NCBI RefSeq assembly: GCF_040655735.1
Contig: NZ_JBFAKK010000011.1
Location: 62,001-126,000, forward strand
Direction: 5' to 3'
Length of the DNA: 64,000 nucleotides
Source of the DNA: Phytomonospora sp040655735
GTDB taxonomy: Bacteria > Actinomycetota > Actinomycetes > Mycobacteriales > Micromonosporaceae
Position numbers and translations under genes: made by a program. The notes beneath the pieces are model-generated. The model did no database searches and was not told where the DNA came from. It saw only the letters and a list, made by a program, of their open reading frames with translations. Each line of letters opens with the position of its first letter. The stretch's first letter is position 1. This document shows positions 63,535-64,000 of the stretch, in pieces.

Positions 63535-64000
63535 GGCTTGTCTCGTGGGTGCGAGGCGGGAGACCGGCGTGGTGGATGGAGGCGCGTTTGGCCCAGGTCA
63601 CGCCGCTGCGGATCACGGTGTACCGGGAGATCGGTCTCAGGCCGCACGGGATCCGAGCGGGTGTGGACGACCGGACGGCAGACGCCCGGCAGGCTCTCGG
63701 CGCAGTGCGAACAGGTCGCCGAGGGCGTCGAGTGGCTGCGGTGGCTGGACGTGAGGCACGAGTGGATGATCGACGCGCACGAGCGCGGTCATCCGCTGGC
63801 CGCTGAGCGGCGGACCGCGTCCTTCGGCCCGAGCGGGGCCCGGCCCCGGAGGGTCCGGCGAGGGCTCGGGAGACCGCGCGGTGACGGCAGTTCGCCGAGC
63901 GCACGGCTCGCGGGACCCGGTGGAGAGGCGGGCCGTCGCGGCGGCGCCGGCCGGCCGGGATGTGCGCGGGCACCCTGGGCGCCCGTCATGCGAGGGCGAC
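63535..64000. other. Window end without assignable gene
   Basis: The last 466 bases are GC-rich and hold several phases that look partly protein-like (AQVTPLRITVYREIGLRP near 63596-63650; QCEQVAEGVEWLRWLDVRHE near 63700-63760), but none has a start with a ribosome site and the phases shift. It may be a decayed gene or one continuing beyond the window. Confidence 0.4.

Noticed and set aside
63535..64000. Transposase or integrase fragment at the window end
   Set aside because: No catalytic motif, inverted repeat or target duplication could be found.

Overview
This window is chromosomal DNA from a high-GC, Gram-positive actinobacterium. The evidence is uniformly high GC codon usage with many GTG starts and ATGA/GTGA overlaps, a SigE-family ECF sigma factor, WXG100-like proteins with a YbaB/EbfC-like partner, AfsR-like STAND regulators, a DUF4082 secreted protein and a DUF6510 protein. 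A member of the Micromonosporales, Glycomycetales or Streptosporangiales would fit, but I cannot name the genus from sequence alone. I see no rRNA, tRNA, CRISPR array, complete insertion sequence or prophage.

Layout. 1-7.1 kb: housekeeping genes (S-adenosylhomocysteinase, YchF/OLA1 ATPase) followed by small accessory genes (GNAT acetyltransferase, zinc-ribbon membrane protein, HAD-like protein, two exported proteins). 7.1-10.8 kb: a divergent LysR/MFS pair, a decayed MASE1 sensor gene, a DCoH-like protein and a MutT-type NUDIX enzyme. 10.8-18 kb: a 1446-residue polytopic membrane protein, then a SigE-type sigma factor fused to a membrane-anchored sensor, and a sensor-only paralogue. 18-28.3 kb: UDP-glucose dehydrogenase, acyl-CoA dehydrogenase, two small proteins with L7/L12-like motifs, an ABC exporter, a STAND regulator with two HTH segments and a secreted crystallin-like protein. 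28.5-36.3 kb: an acyltransferase-SGNH protein, a MoxR AAA+/VWA metallopeptidase-like operon and a small-TM/XRE pair. 36.6-41.9 kb: LysR beside a multicopper oxidase, a molybdopterin-oxidoreductase/FNR/DUF6510 module and a four-EF-hand protein.

41.9-47.4 kb is the most unusual block. A membrane-anchored, diverged NUDIX protein is divergently transcribed from three overlapping genes: an APH-fold kinase with an extra C-terminal domain, a spore-photoproduct-lyase-like radical SAM protein and an HD phosphohydrolase. The genes share a relatively AT-rich control region. I do not recognise this combination as a characterised system. It looks like a nucleotide-based signalling, repair or conflict island, but that is inference.

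47.4-55 kb: a small autoregulated-looking regulator with a clear palindrome over its promoter, two small coupled genes, a second STAND regulator, a MarR/MMPL efflux pair and a photolyase truncated where it collides with the MMPL gene. 55.1-57.8 kb: a polymorphic-toxin locus (YbaB-like, two WXG-like proteins, EndoU RNase toxin, immunity protein, then an EndoU remnant fused to an immunity homologue). 57.9-64 kb: acetoacetyl-CoA synthetase, an MFS transporter, an RNase Z-like MBL hydrolase, a conserved hypothetical protein and a terminal stretch with no assignable gene.

Several junctions (MFS/MASE1, MMPL/photolyase, the sigma-factor internal deletion, the EndoU remnant) show that deletions and gene fusions have shaped this stretch.
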